NCBI GenBank assembly: GCA_964526475.1
Contig: CAZGKF010000052.1
Span: forward strand, 1 to 21,591
DNA from: CAYVTV01 sp964526475
GTDB lineage: Bacteria; Bacteroidota; Bacteroidia; Bacteroidales; GCA-2748055
Reading direction: 5' to 3'
Length of the DNA stretch: 21,591 nt
Shown here piece by piece: positions 1 to 6,431 of this stretch (within the stretch, counting starts at the first letter, position 1; every line of letters starts with the position of its first letter). The position numbers were made by a program, and so were the translations under genes. The notes under the pieces are model-generated. The model saw only the letters and a list, made by a program, of their open reading frames with translations. It made no database searches and was not told the origin of the DNA.

Positions 1-219
1 AATAGTGTGTTTCGTATTTATAATTTTGTTATTGTTTATTATTTGTTTTTTGGAAATTTTGCCAAATAATACAAGAATATTAGATGTAAGTTACTAATAT
101 ATGGGTGAATTGAACAGCTATTGCAGAGAATGGTGAGATGTTTAGTTGCATGTCACACCCTCAACCTCTATTCCCTCTCCTGAAAATGCTCAAAGAAGTA
201 ATAAAAAATGTTAAAATAT

Positions 220-250
220 TTTATATTCCCGATTTCATTTCGTTATTTTG
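220..250 (+). promoter_or_regulatory. Predicted Bacteroidota-type promoter of the thioredoxin-arsR operon
   Basis: TTTA at 220-223 and TTATTTTG at 243-250 are separated by exactly 19 bases. Each differs by one base from the Bacteroidota housekeeping consensus (TTTG, 19 bases, TAnnTTTG). Transcription would begin near 257, which leaves a leader of about 30 bases before the ATG at 287 but almost none before the ATG at 263. The match is by eye and the start site is inferred. Confidence 0.5.
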
Positions 251-256
251 CGAAAT
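237..256. promoter_or_regulatory. Candidate ArsR operator, inverted repeat around the -7 box
   Basis: ATTTCG (237-242) and CGAAAT (251-256) form a perfect 6-bp inverted repeat with an 8-base spacer. The spacer is exactly the proposed -7 element TTATTTTG. ArsR-family repressors bind such inverted repeats over their own promoters, and an arsR gene lies second in the operon. Autorepression is therefore inferred. Confidence 0.55.
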
Positions 257-286
257 ACTTAAATGATTATTAAAAAATTTTTATTT

Positions 287-538
287 ATGAAAGTGAATAT
301 AAAAGTACTGGGCCCTGGTTGCCCTAAATGTAAAACACTGGAGAAACTTACCAGTGAGGTGATAAGTGAGAATGGTTTTGATGCACAGGTCAGTAAAGTG
401 GAAGACATTGTAGAAATTATGAAGTATAATATATTTTCTACACCTGCTTTGGTAATCAATGAAAAAGTAACTGTAAAAGGGATTATCCCCTCAAAAGAAG
501 AAATTAAAAAACATATAGAAAATGCAATTAGCAGTTAA
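287..538 (+). CDS. TM0996/MTH895-family thioredoxin/glutaredoxin-like protein
   Basis: This is a small cytoplasmic thiol-redox protein of the 'small redox-active disulfide protein 2' family. From the ATG at 287 it has 83 residues, with the family's beta strand followed by GPGCPKC, so the active-site pair is Cys12 and Cys15. A thioredoxin-fold cis-proline region (FSTPALVINE) and an 'xVKGIIPS' segment follow. An ATG at 263 would add eight residues, but it lies only about six bases after the predicted transcription start and the family usually begins at MKxxIKVLG, so 287 is preferred. The gene overlaps arsR by 17 bases, so the two are translationally linked. In Bacteroidota such proteins often sit beside arsR and ArsP-type permeases, where they may supply thiols for arsenical reduction or transfer (inference). 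It has no signal peptide. Confidence 0.85.
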   Translation: MKVNIKVLGPGCPKCKTLEKLTSEVISENGFDAQVSKVEDIVEIMKYNIFSTPALVINEKVTVKGIIPSKEEIKKHIENAISS

Positions 539-839
539 GAAAGTTGAATTTACTCCGGATATACTTGAAATAGCAAAAATAGCCAAAGCACTTAGCCATC
601 CTGCCAGAGTTTATATACTGAAGAAACTGTCTGAAATGGATTCATGCTGTTACAGTGGCAACCTGGTGGAGGAGTTGCCTATAGGCCGTTCAGCATTGTC
701 ACAACACCTTAAAGAATTGAAATTCTCGGGATTGATACAGGGAGAGATTGAACCACCATACATCAAATATTGCCTGAACCGTGAGAACTGGAAGACAGCA
801 AAGAGAAGGTTCAGGGAGCTGTTAAGGGAGGATAAATGA
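522..839 (+). CDS. arsR: ArsR/SmtB-family metalloregulatory repressor
   Basis: A 105-residue winged-helix repressor that should bind promoter DNA and release it on binding a metalloid. Visible family features are ALSHPARVYIL (about 23-33), the recognition helix region GRSALSQHLKELKFSGLI (about 55-72) and the wing up to IKYCLN. Candidate inducer ligands are Cys42-Cys43, just before the recognition helix, and Cys84 in the wing. The pair is not the classical ELCVCDL box, so the binding site may be a Bacteroidota variant. The start overlaps the preceding thioredoxin gene by 17 bases. Its target is probably the inverted repeat at 237-256. Family assignment is firm. The inducer, likely arsenite or antimonite, is inferred from the neighbours. 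Confidence 0.9.
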   Translation: MQLAVKKVEFTPDILEIAKIAKALSHPARVYILKKLSEMDSCCYSGNLVEELPIGRSALSQHLKELKFSGLIQGEIEPPYIKYCLNRENWKTAKRRFRELLREDK

Positions 840-847
840 AGGATTTT

Positions 848-952
848 AGAATGAAGAATGAAGAATGAAGAATGAAGAATGAAGAATGAAGAATGAAGAA
901 TGGAGAATGGAGAATGGAGAATGCAGAATGAAGAATTCAGAATTTAGAATGT
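848..952. repeat. Heptamer tandem array (AGAATGN), 15 units
   Basis: Fifteen uninterrupted 7-bp units occupy exactly 105 bases. They are mostly AGAATGA, then three AGAATGG, one AGAATGC and degenerate AGAATTC/AGAATTT units near the downstream end. The array starts nine bases after the arsR stop codon. No spacers are present, so it is not a CRISPR. Its function is unknown; it may end or separate the arsR transcript from the next operon. Confidence 0.95.
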
Positions 953-1015
953 GAGGCATAGAGCAGCATAGACCAATGGATATTAAATCATCAAATCAAT
1001 AAATCAAAATATATC

Positions 1016-1438
1016 ATGAGAACAAGCATTATTTTTCTTTTCATCATTTTCCTCATCTCTTCATGTGGAAATATTGTCAATAAGGATTCATCCTCTCAGG
1101 TTGATGCAGTGTTTGAAGGTGAAGCCAAAGTAATGGTATATTATTTCCATGGAAAACAACGCTGTCCTACCTGCATTGCTATTCAAAAGGTAACTGAGGA
1201 TGCCTACGTGAATATCCTGGCGGGGAATGAAGATGTAAAATACAGGGAAGTGGATATTTCCCTGAAACAAAACGAAACACTTGCAGAAAAATATGAGATA
1301 GTATGGAGTAGTCTGATTATTGCATCTGAGAACGAACATAAAGATCTTACGGAATATGCTTTTGGTCTGGCCATGAATAATCCGGATGTGCTTAAAGACT
1401 TGATTGTGAGTGAAACCAATGAGCTTTTAAATAAGTAA
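1016..1438 (+). CDS. Thioredoxin-like lipoprotein, ArsF family
   Basis: A 140-residue predicted lipoprotein. The hydrophobic signal ends in LISSC, giving lipidated Cys17. After a short linker come a beta strand and FHGKQRCPTC, with a CxxC pair at Cys50 and Cys53. The YYFHGxxRCxTC pattern matches the family named 'nitrophenyl compound nitroreductase subunit ArsF', so I place it there from memory. ArsE/F/G of Shewanella putrefaciens 200 export trivalent aromatic arsenicals, with ArsG as the membrane part. The protein would be anchored in the periplasm and pass electrons or bind the arsenical. A second, divergent member lies at 1637 and the ArsG-like permease at 2031, which supports the assignment. 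The ATG at 1016 is chosen because it gives a complete signal sequence. Confidence 0.75.
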   Translation: MRTSIIFLFIIFLISSCGNIVNKDSSSQVDAVFEGEAKVMVYYFHGKQRCPTCIAIQKVTEDAYVNILAGNEDVKYREVDISLKQNETLAEKYEIVWSSLIIASENEHKDLTEYAFGLAMNNPDVLKDLIVSETNELLNK

Positions 1439-1523
1439 ATGCCTGAAATATAATTGAATGAGAATTCAGAACAAGGAATAACGAAGTGTAAATTGTGAAT
1501 TGGAGAAGTTAGCGTACTGAAAG

Positions 1524-1570
1524 GATTTCTGTTTAAGATACAGAAATCACTTTAAAGATCATTGATCTTT
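1524..1570 (+). promoter_or_regulatory. Two consecutive strong hairpins between the arsF-like genes
   Basis: GATTTCTGT (1524-1532) pairs perfectly with ACAGAAATC (1540-1548) across a 7-base loop. Directly after it, AAAGATC (1554-1560) pairs with GATCTTT (1564-1570) across a 3-base loop. The pair lies in a 198-base gap, 66 bases before the next start codon. Only a short T-run follows, so attenuation, RNA processing or partial termination are possible rather than a classic terminator. Confidence 0.5.
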
Positions 1571-1636
1571 GTTCGTCATTAAATATAATGAGTTAAATAT
1601 ATGCAAGTTACATAGTACTATTTAAAAATTGAAAAA

Positions 1637-2029
1637 ATGAAAAAGATATTTGTATTGTTAAGTCTGGCAATCTTCACGGGAATTTCCTGTCTTGCCCAAA
1701 AAGCTGAAGTGCTGTATTTTAAAGCAGACCTTCCCTGCTGCCATGCAAGGGCATGCAATAATCTTGAAGCGAATATAAAGACCATGATTGAGTCGTATTA
1801 TGCAGATGGAAGTGTGAGCTTTAAAACAGTTAGGCTTAGCGATCCTGACAACGTACATCTGATTGAAAAGTTCAATGCCCGTTCACAAACTGTTGTAATT
1901 GTTTCCATGAAGAGAGGAAAGGAGAATATTACAGATATCTCCGATATGGTAAGGGCATTTGCCAGAAGTAATAATACTGAAAGTTTTGAAAAAGATTTAA
2001 CTGCAAAGATCGATGAAAACCTGAGATAA
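1637..2029 (+). CDS. Exported thiol protein, divergent ArsE/ArsF-like
   Basis: A 130-residue protein with an N-terminal signal. Cleavage is likely near CLAQ (about residue 20); the residues before Cys18 do not make a good lipobox. The mature part starts with a strand (AEVLYFKA) followed by LPCCHARACNN, which places Cys34, Cys35 and Cys40 where thioredoxins have CxxC. The unusual CCx4C motif suggests metalloid or disulfide chemistry different from the CPTC protein at 1016. The rest reads as a small alpha/beta fold with an NARSQTVVIVSM strand region. It ends one base before the ArsG-like permease, so the two are almost certainly co-transcribed and may act together, as ArsE or ArsF acts with ArsG. 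The subfamily name is inferred from size, position and the Cys motif. Confidence 0.65.
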   Translation: MKKIFVLLSLAIFTGISCLAQKAEVLYFKADLPCCHARACNNLEANIKTMIESYYADGSVSFKTVRLSDPDNVHLIEKFNARSQTVVIVSMKRGKENITDISDMVRAFARSNNTESFEKDLTAKIDENLR

Positions 2030-2030
2030 T

Positions 2031-2747
2031 ATGGAGTTTTTACAAGATTTATCCGCCAGTTCACAACTACCTGTTCTCACCGCTTTTTTTCTGGGTTTGA
2101 TGACAGCCATCAGCCCGTGTCCCCTCGCCACCAATATCGCTGCGATCGGATATATCAGCAGAGATTTGCAAAGCAGACGCAAGATATTTTTCAATGGGGT
2201 ATATTACACTTTAGGACGCGCCCTGAGTTATACCGTACTTGGGATTTTACTAATTCTTATCTTAAAACAGGGTAGCAGTATTTTTAAAATCCAGCGTGCT
2301 GTTGGTACTTATGGCGAGCTTTTTATCGGTCCATTGCTTATTTTGATCGGGATATTCATGCTGGGTCTTATTCGTATCAATTTTTCCCTTTTCGGCGGAT
2401 TGTCTTCAAAATTGGAAGAAAAGGCAAATGGAGGAAATGGATGGGGAGCTCTGCTGATGGGTGTTATCTTTGCTCTGGCTTTTTGTCCTTACAGCGGGGT
2501 TTTATATTTTGGCGGGCTCATTCCACTTTCGGTATCCTCTACAGCCGGATATACTTTACCCCTTTTCTTTGCCATTGCTACCGGACTTCCCGTAATTATA
2601 TTCGCTTTCATACTGGCTTTCAGCGTTGCCGGGGTGGGTTCTTTATATAATAAAGTCAAAACCTTTGAGTATTGGTTCAGGCGTATAGTGGCGGTTGTAT
2701 TTATTCTGACAGGCCTCTATTATTGCTATATTGTTTTTATCAAATGA
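2031..2747 (+). CDS. arsG: ArsG-like CcdA/DsbD-type membrane permease
   Basis: A 238-residue inner-membrane protein with six predicted hydrophobic segments. It is a CcdA/DsbD-like protein with its two hallmark cysteines in helices one and four: AISPCPLATN (Cys30) and LAFCPYSG (Cys152). CcdA proteins move electrons from cytoplasmic thioredoxin to periplasmic partners. The ArsG branch is reported to export trivalent aromatic arsenicals with ArsE and ArsF. The immediately preceding exported Cys protein is the probable partner. The TM0996-type thioredoxin at 287 could be the cytoplasmic electron donor (inference). The start two bases after the previous stop gives a natural N-terminus. A plain CcdA role in disulfide or cytochrome maturation is the main alternative, and an octaheme cytochrome lies downstream. 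Confidence 0.75.
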   Translation: MEFLQDLSASSQLPVLTAFFLGLMTAISPCPLATNIAAIGYISRDLQSRRKIFFNGVYYTLGRALSYTVLGILLILILKQGSSIFKIQRAVGTYGELFIGPLLILIGIFMLGLIRINFSLFGGLSSKLEEKANGGNGWGALLMGVIFALAFCPYSGVLYFGGLIPLSVSSTAGYTLPLFFAIATGLPVIIFAFILAFSVAGVGSLYNKVKTFEYWFRRIVAVVFILTGLYYCYIVFIK

Positions 2748-2801
2748 AAATAAGCGATGAATTTAGCATTAAAGTATTGTAGAATTAAAAACATAAGGAT
2801 C

Positions 2802-3632
2802 ATGAATCATCTGTTAAAGTTTCCCGCATTATTTATATTAAGTCTGTTGCTTTTAAATTCCTGTGGAAACCAGGGAAATGCAAAAAGCAGAGCAGAGATT
2901 GAAGAATCTGACAAGCAACCAGGGGAAGAGGTGTTCATGCTAAGCACTCAGAGAGCAGAAGTGTCTCATCTTCAGGTAGAACTTGAGAATGCCAAAAAAT
3001 CGGGTAAAGCGGCTTTCGTTGTAGTAACCGGGAATGGAGTATCCGATGCCGATAAAGCTAAAGATATCGCGAAAAGTGCCAATACTATTCATAGTAATTC
3101 AGTGGTACTTGAAATGAACCGGGATGAAACAGCAAATACCGAACTTGTAAATCAGTGGGGATTAGCCGGTGCCCCTTTGCCATTAATTTTAGTAATATCT
3201 CCCAAAGGATATGCTGTAGGTGGATTTTTACTGCAACAAGCAACTCCCCGGAATCTTGTTGAACTGGTGCCCAGTCCCAAAATGGATGATATTTATGAAG
3301 CACTGAACAATGGAAATGCTGCCTTTCTCGTAGTTACAAAAAAATCATTCTCAGACAGGGAGCCGGTATTGAAGAATTGCCGGTTAGCTGTTGAAAAAAT
3401 GAAAAACAAAGCAGTGATTGTTGAAATGGATATAAGCGATCCGAAAGAAGCTAAGTTCTTTAAACAGCTTAACCTTAAAAATACTGATAATGCAACTTCA
3501 ACGATAGTTATCAATGCACAGGGACAGACTACCGGGATGTTTGAGGGTTCCGTCGAAACAAATGACCTTGTGCTGGCCGGATACCGTGTTGTTAATGCAG
3601 GTGGTTGCGGGCCAACCTGTGCACCAAGATAA
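2802..3632 (+). CDS. Lipoprotein with two degenerate thioredoxin-like domains
   Basis: From the ATG at 2802 this is a 276-residue lipoprotein, with signal ending LLNSC and lipidated Cys21. An in-frame ATG at 2757 would put 15 charged residues before the signal, and an AGGA lies upstream of 2802, so 2802 is preferred. The mature protein appears to be two similar thioredoxin-like halves. Each has GxAAF(V/L)VVT, then a VxxEM strand, then an (L/I)(V)I(S/N)xxG segment. Neither half has a CxxC, so they are probably not oxidoreductases. The last residues, GGCGPTCAPR, carry a CxxxC pair that could bind a soft metal or metalloid. It lies ten bases after the ArsG-like gene and likely belongs to the same transcript. 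No characterised family member is recalled. Confidence 0.65.
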   Translation: MNHLLKFPALFILSLLLLNSCGNQGNAKSRAEIEESDKQPGEEVFMLSTQRAEVSHLQVELENAKKSGKAAFVVVTGNGVSDADKAKDIAKSANTIHSNSVVLEMNRDETANTELVNQWGLAGAPLPLILVISPKGYAVGGFLLQQATPRNLVELVPSPKMDDIYEALNNGNAAFLVVTKKSFSDREPVLKNCRLAVEKMKNKAVIVEMDISDPKEAKFFKQLNLKNTDNATSTIVINAQGQTTGMFEGSVETNDLVLAGYRVVNAGGCGPTCAPR

Positions 3633-3754
3633 TTTTTAAGTATAGAATTCAGCATGCTGGTTTGACTTGCTTCGGCGATGTTCAGTAAAAGACATAAGCG
3701 GATAAAATTTTAAATTAACACTTATATCAAAATCAATTTTTTAATAACATTATA

Positions 3755-4150
3755 ATGAAAAATCTTCTTGCATTTTTAATTATTGTATTATTTGCATTAG
3801 ATGCCAATGCACAAAATAGTAATACTTCCGGAACAGATTCCATTTTCTTTGAAAAAGCCACGCACGACTATGGAACCATGAAACAAGGGGATGATGGTAA
3901 TTGCGAGTTTATTTTTACAAATAAGGGAGACACTCCAATAATAATAAACAGTGTAAGGGCATCCTGCGGATGCACCGCACCTGACTGGACACGGGAACCG
4001 GTATTGCCCGGGAAGACCGGCGTTATTAAAGCCGCTTATAATACTCAAATTCCCGGGGCATTTACAAAAACCATCACGGTAAACTCCAATGCGGCAAATT
4101 CGCAGGTCACACTCATTATTAAAGGAAATGTAATTCCAAAAGGTCAATAA
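3755..4150 (+). CDS. DUF1573-family exported protein
   Basis: A 131-residue protein with a signal peptide (cleavage likely after NAQ, residue 20), followed by one DUF1573 immunoglobulin-like domain. Diagnostic features are HDYGTMKQGD, FxNKGDxPIIIN, VRASCGCTAPDW with Cys71 and Cys73, EPVLPGKTGVIKAAYNT and TKTITVNSNA. DUF1573 proteins are common in Bacteroidota and are periplasmic or surface-linked, with no established biochemical role. The conserved CxC could bind metal. It lies 122 bases after the tandem-thioredoxin lipoprotein and 21 bases before the HesB-like gene, so it is probably within the metalloid block. A role in arsenical handling is only inferred from position. Confidence 0.85.
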   Translation: MKNLLAFLIIVLFALDANAQNSNTSGTDSIFFEKATHDYGTMKQGDDGNCEFIFTNKGDTPIIINSVRASCGCTAPDWTREPVLPGKTGVIKAAYNTQIPGAFTKTITVNSNAANSQVTLIIKGNVIPKGQ

Positions 4151-4171
4151 GTTCAAATTAAAAACACGGAT

Positions 4172-4459
4172 ATGAAAGTAACAGATAAAGCCATTGAACA
4201 ATTCAGAACAGCTATTAATCAATTTGATAAACCAATAGCCGGGATCAGGGTATTTGCAGGTAGCGGCTGCTGCGGTCCAGCGATAGAATTAAGCCTGGAG
4301 GAAAAAGCCTCTTTGGGTGATAAAGTAATAAATCTCCATGGGGTTGATTTTTATCTTGAACCCAATGCTGAGGATATGATGAAAGAAGTAACTATTGATT
4401 TCAGAGATAATGGATTCAGAATGGATGGAATGAAAGGCGGAGGAGGATGTTGCGGGTAA
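4172..4459 (+). CDS. HesB/IscA-like protein with double-Cys motifs
   Basis: A 95-residue cytoplasmic protein of the HesB/IscA (A-type Fe-S carrier) superfamily. It shows the usual order of an N-terminal helix (VTDKAIEQFRTAI), a GIRVFAGSGCCGPA strand-loop and a C-terminal Cys tail. Canonical IscA uses one Cys in GSGCxG and a CGCG tail. Here the ligands are Cys33-Cys34 and Cys93-Cys94 in GGGGCCG, as in the IscA/HesB-like subgroup of some anaerobes, several members of which contain selenocysteine. It may bind iron, an Fe-S cluster or a metalloid. It lies between the DUF1573 gene and the ArsP-type permease. No isc or suf genes are nearby, so a specialised role is more likely than general cluster assembly (inference). 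Confidence 0.8.
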   Translation: MKVTDKAIEQFRTAINQFDKPIAGIRVFAGSGCCGPAIELSLEEKASLGDKVINLHGVDFYLEPNAEDMMKEVTIDFRDNGFRMDGMKGGGGCCG

Positions 4460-4545
4460 GGAGCAATTAAACAGGTAAGTACGTCCTCTCCTTTTTAAGA
4501 TTGGGTGGTAGGGGGTAGATTGGGATGAGCCAGGTTTGTAAAACT

Positions 4546-4633
4546 GAATTGTTGAATTGTTGGATTGTTGAATCGCGGAATTGTGGAATTGTGGAATTGT
4601 TTAATCGTGGAATTGTTGGATTGTGGAATCGGG
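4546..4633. repeat. Octamer tandem array (GAATTGTK), 11 units
   Basis: Eleven contiguous 8-bp units fill exactly 88 bases. They are mainly GAATTGTT and GAATTGTG, with variants GGATTGTT, GAATCGCG, TAATCGTG and GAATCGGG. The array follows the HesB-like gene by 86 bases and runs directly into the structured element at 4651. It is in the same family as the array at 6247-6375. Confidence 0.95.
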
Positions 4634-4650
4634 GACATAGTGACAAGCGA

Positions 4651-4860
4651 CGAAGTGACCCCGGAGGGGTCTAATATTAATAGCCGGGGGTTTTAACCCC
4701 CGGAAAATGACGAAGCAATAATCCGCCGAATAGTAAAAAGCTTTCTTTAGTAAATTGTTAATTGAGGCGGGGAAAATAAAGTGGATTAAAAAATAATTGT
4801 CAAAAGGTAGCATCTGGTATTAACTAAATATCTGTAAACTTTTTTTTAGGACGATACAAA
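4651..4860. repeat. Structured intergenic element, copy A
   Basis: About 210 bases that recur at 12451-12652. In order: GACCCC/GGGGTC hairpin (4657-4671); a perfect 7-bp stem CCGGGGG (4684-4690) and CCCCCGG (4697-4703); a TGACGAA motif; CCGCC (4723-4727) and GGCGG (4766-4770) separated by 38 bases; and a TGTAAAC-T8-AGGA-CGATACAA block (4833-4859). It ends 38 bases before the permease start. It may be a dispersed repeat, a mobile non-coding element or a shared regulatory leader. The remaining 4460-4545 stretch has only a weak AAGGAG/CTCCTTTTT pairing (4458-4496) that could act as a terminator. Confidence 0.8.
4833..4859 (+). promoter_or_regulatory. Conserved TGTAAAC-T-run-CGATACAA block before the permease
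   Basis: TGTAAAC (4833-4839), eight T residues, AGGA, and CGATACAA (4852-4859). The same block lies upstream of the efflux gene at 12729, with seven T residues and GGGG. The layout resembles a promoter (a housekeeping form with weak -7 TACAAATT, or an alternative sigma form), and it sits close to the gene start. It could also simply be the end of the repeated element. Confidence 0.4.
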
Positions 4861-4897
4861 TTCGATTAATAATGTATTAATTGTTGAATTTCATAAA

Positions 4898-6241
4898 ATG
4901 GAATCTAAAAAAGAACTTAAAATATTACTGTGGATTGTTGTTGTATTCGCATTAGCTTTCTTTCTACCTTTAGAGAGTGAACGATTTCATACGGCCATTG
5001 TCGCAACATTGGACCTCGTTAAATGGTATGCGCGTGAACACGTGGTGCTTTGCCTTTTGCCTGCCTTTTTTATTGCCGGTGTAATCGCTGTATTCGTAAG
5101 TCAGGGGTCTGTTTTAAAGTACTTCGGCGCCAATGCTAAAAAATGGCTTGCTTATACAATAGCATCGACATCGGGAACTATTCTTGCTGTGTGCTCGTGT
5201 ACTATCCTTCCGTTGTTTTCGAGTATTCATAAGAGAGGTGCCGGTTTAGGACCCGCTATTGCATTTTTATATTCAGGTCCGGCCATCAACATTTTGGCGA
5301 TCATTCTTACAGCAAGGATATTGGGTTTTGAAATGGGTGTTGCCCGGATTATCGGAGCGGTACTGTTCAGTATTATCATCGGCTCCATTATGTCGCTGAT
5401 CTACCGAAAGGAAGAAAGTGTTAAAAAGGAAGAACAAATGAATATTGAACCGGAACCGGAGAAACGCCCCTTATGGCAAACTTCTTTCCATTTTTTCACC
5501 CTCATACTTATTCTTGTATTTGCCAACTGGGGAAGTCCTTCCGGTGATGATACCTCAAGCCTCTGGTATTATATCTGGGCATATAAATGGTATATTACCG
5601 GCTTCTTATCCCTGTTTCTGGCATATTCCCTCGTGTATATACTTAAAATTAAGTGGCAGTGGGTATTGCTCGCAATTGCAGTAACAGCAGGTTCTGCGCT
5701 ATTGGCAACACAACTGATCGATAATCCGAAAATCAGTCCCATTATTCCTATGATAGTGGGAATAGCCTCATTAAGTATTATGACATTGTATGATAAACGG
5801 GAACCTGAAAACAGGGAATGGACAATAGCCACATGGGACTTCACAAAACAGATTATGCCTTTACTTGCTATTGGGGTTGTGGCTGCAGGATTTTTACTGG
5901 GTTCAACACATGATGATGTGGCAATACCAGGCCTTATTCCTAATGAATGGATTGCCTGGCTGGTAGGTGGCAACTCTGTTTTTGCAAACTTTTTCGCATC
6001 GATCGTCGGTGCATTCATGTATTTCGCAACGCTTACTGAAGTGCCTATTTTGCAAGGACTAATCGCTTCAGGAATGGGTAAAGGTCCTGCATTGGCATTA
6101 CTGCTTGCCGGTCCGGCATTATCACTCCCAAATATGTTGGTGATAAGGGGAGTAATGGGAACACAGAAAACAATGGTGTTTGTTTCATTGGTGGTGGTGA
6201 TGGCGACGATATCGGGGTTGATATATGGGACGATATTTTAG
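4898..6241 (+). CDS. ArsP-type permease (PF03773 family)
   Basis: A 447-residue inner-membrane permease with about ten hydrophobic segments in two halves, split by a charged linker near residues 165-195. The family signature is VCSCTILPLFSSIHKRGAGLG, with Cys99 and Cys101, followed by AIAFLYSGPAINI. The second half repeats the design with GLIASGMGKGPALALLLAGPALSLPNM, typical of this two-repeat permease family. Campylobacter ArsP of the same superfamily exports methylarsenite and trivalent aromatic arsenicals. The neighbouring arsR, ArsG-like and thiol genes point to the same substrate class here, although other family members have unknown cargo. The ATG at 4898 directly precedes a short charged stretch and the first membrane helix. 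Expression may depend on the conserved block at 4833-4859. Confidence 0.85.
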   Translation: MESKKELKILLWIVVVFALAFFLPLESERFHTAIVATLDLVKWYAREHVVLCLLPAFFIAGVIAVFVSQGSVLKYFGANAKKWLAYTIASTSGTILAVCSCTILPLFSSIHKRGAGLGPAIAFLYSGPAINILAIILTARILGFEMGVARIIGAVLFSIIIGSIMSLIYRKEESVKKEEQMNIEPEPEKRPLWQTSFHFFTLILILVFANWGSPSGDDTSSLWYYIWAYKWYITGFLSLFLAYSLVYILKIKWQWVLLAIAVTAGSALLATQLIDNPKISPIIPMIVGIASLSIMTLYDKREPENREWTIATWDFTKQIMPLLAIGVVAAGFLLGSTHDDVAIPGLIPNEWIAWLVGGNSVFANFFASIVGAFMYFATLTEVPILQGLIASGMGKGPALALLLAGPALSLPNMLVIRGVMGTQKTMVFVSLVVVMATISGLIYGTIF

Positions 6242-6246
6242 TTGTG

Positions 6247-6375
6247 TAATTGTGTAATTGTGTAATTGTGGAATAAAATACGATTAAACGATTAAACGAT
6301 TAAACGATTCCACAATTAAACGATTAAACAATTAAACGATTAAACGATTAAACAATTAAACAATTAAACAATTCC
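6247..6375. repeat. Octamer arrays in opposite orientations forming a large inverted repeat
   Basis: Three TAATTGTG units (6247-6270) begin five bases after the permease stop. After GAATAAAAT come twelve 8-bp units of ACRATTAA (6280-6375), which is the same family read on the other strand. TAATTGTGGAAT (6263-6274) is perfectly complementary to ATTCCACAATTA (6307-6318), so a 12-bp stem with a 32-base loop is possible. The structure could end the permease transcript. Confidence 0.93.
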
Positions 6376-6384
6376 ACATCAATA

Positions 6385-6413
6385 TTTGCAATGAAAAATT
6401 TATCATAATTTCT
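6385..6413 (+). promoter_or_regulatory. Possible promoter of the octaheme cytochrome gene
   Basis: TTTG (6385-6388) is followed after 17 bases by TAATTTCT (6406-6413), a two-mismatch version of TAnnTTTG. The start codon is 18 bases further on. Spacing is shorter than the usual 19, so this is a weak prediction. Confidence 0.3.
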
Positions 6414-6431
6414 GATAGAAAAATACACCCT

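Noticed and set aside
263..286. Longer start for the TM0996-type protein at 263
   Set aside because: It would begin about six bases after the predicted transcription start, and the extra residues are not typical of the family.
848..952. CRISPR array
   Set aside because: The units are 7 bp in direct contact, with no spacers, no repeat of 20-40 bases and no cas genes.
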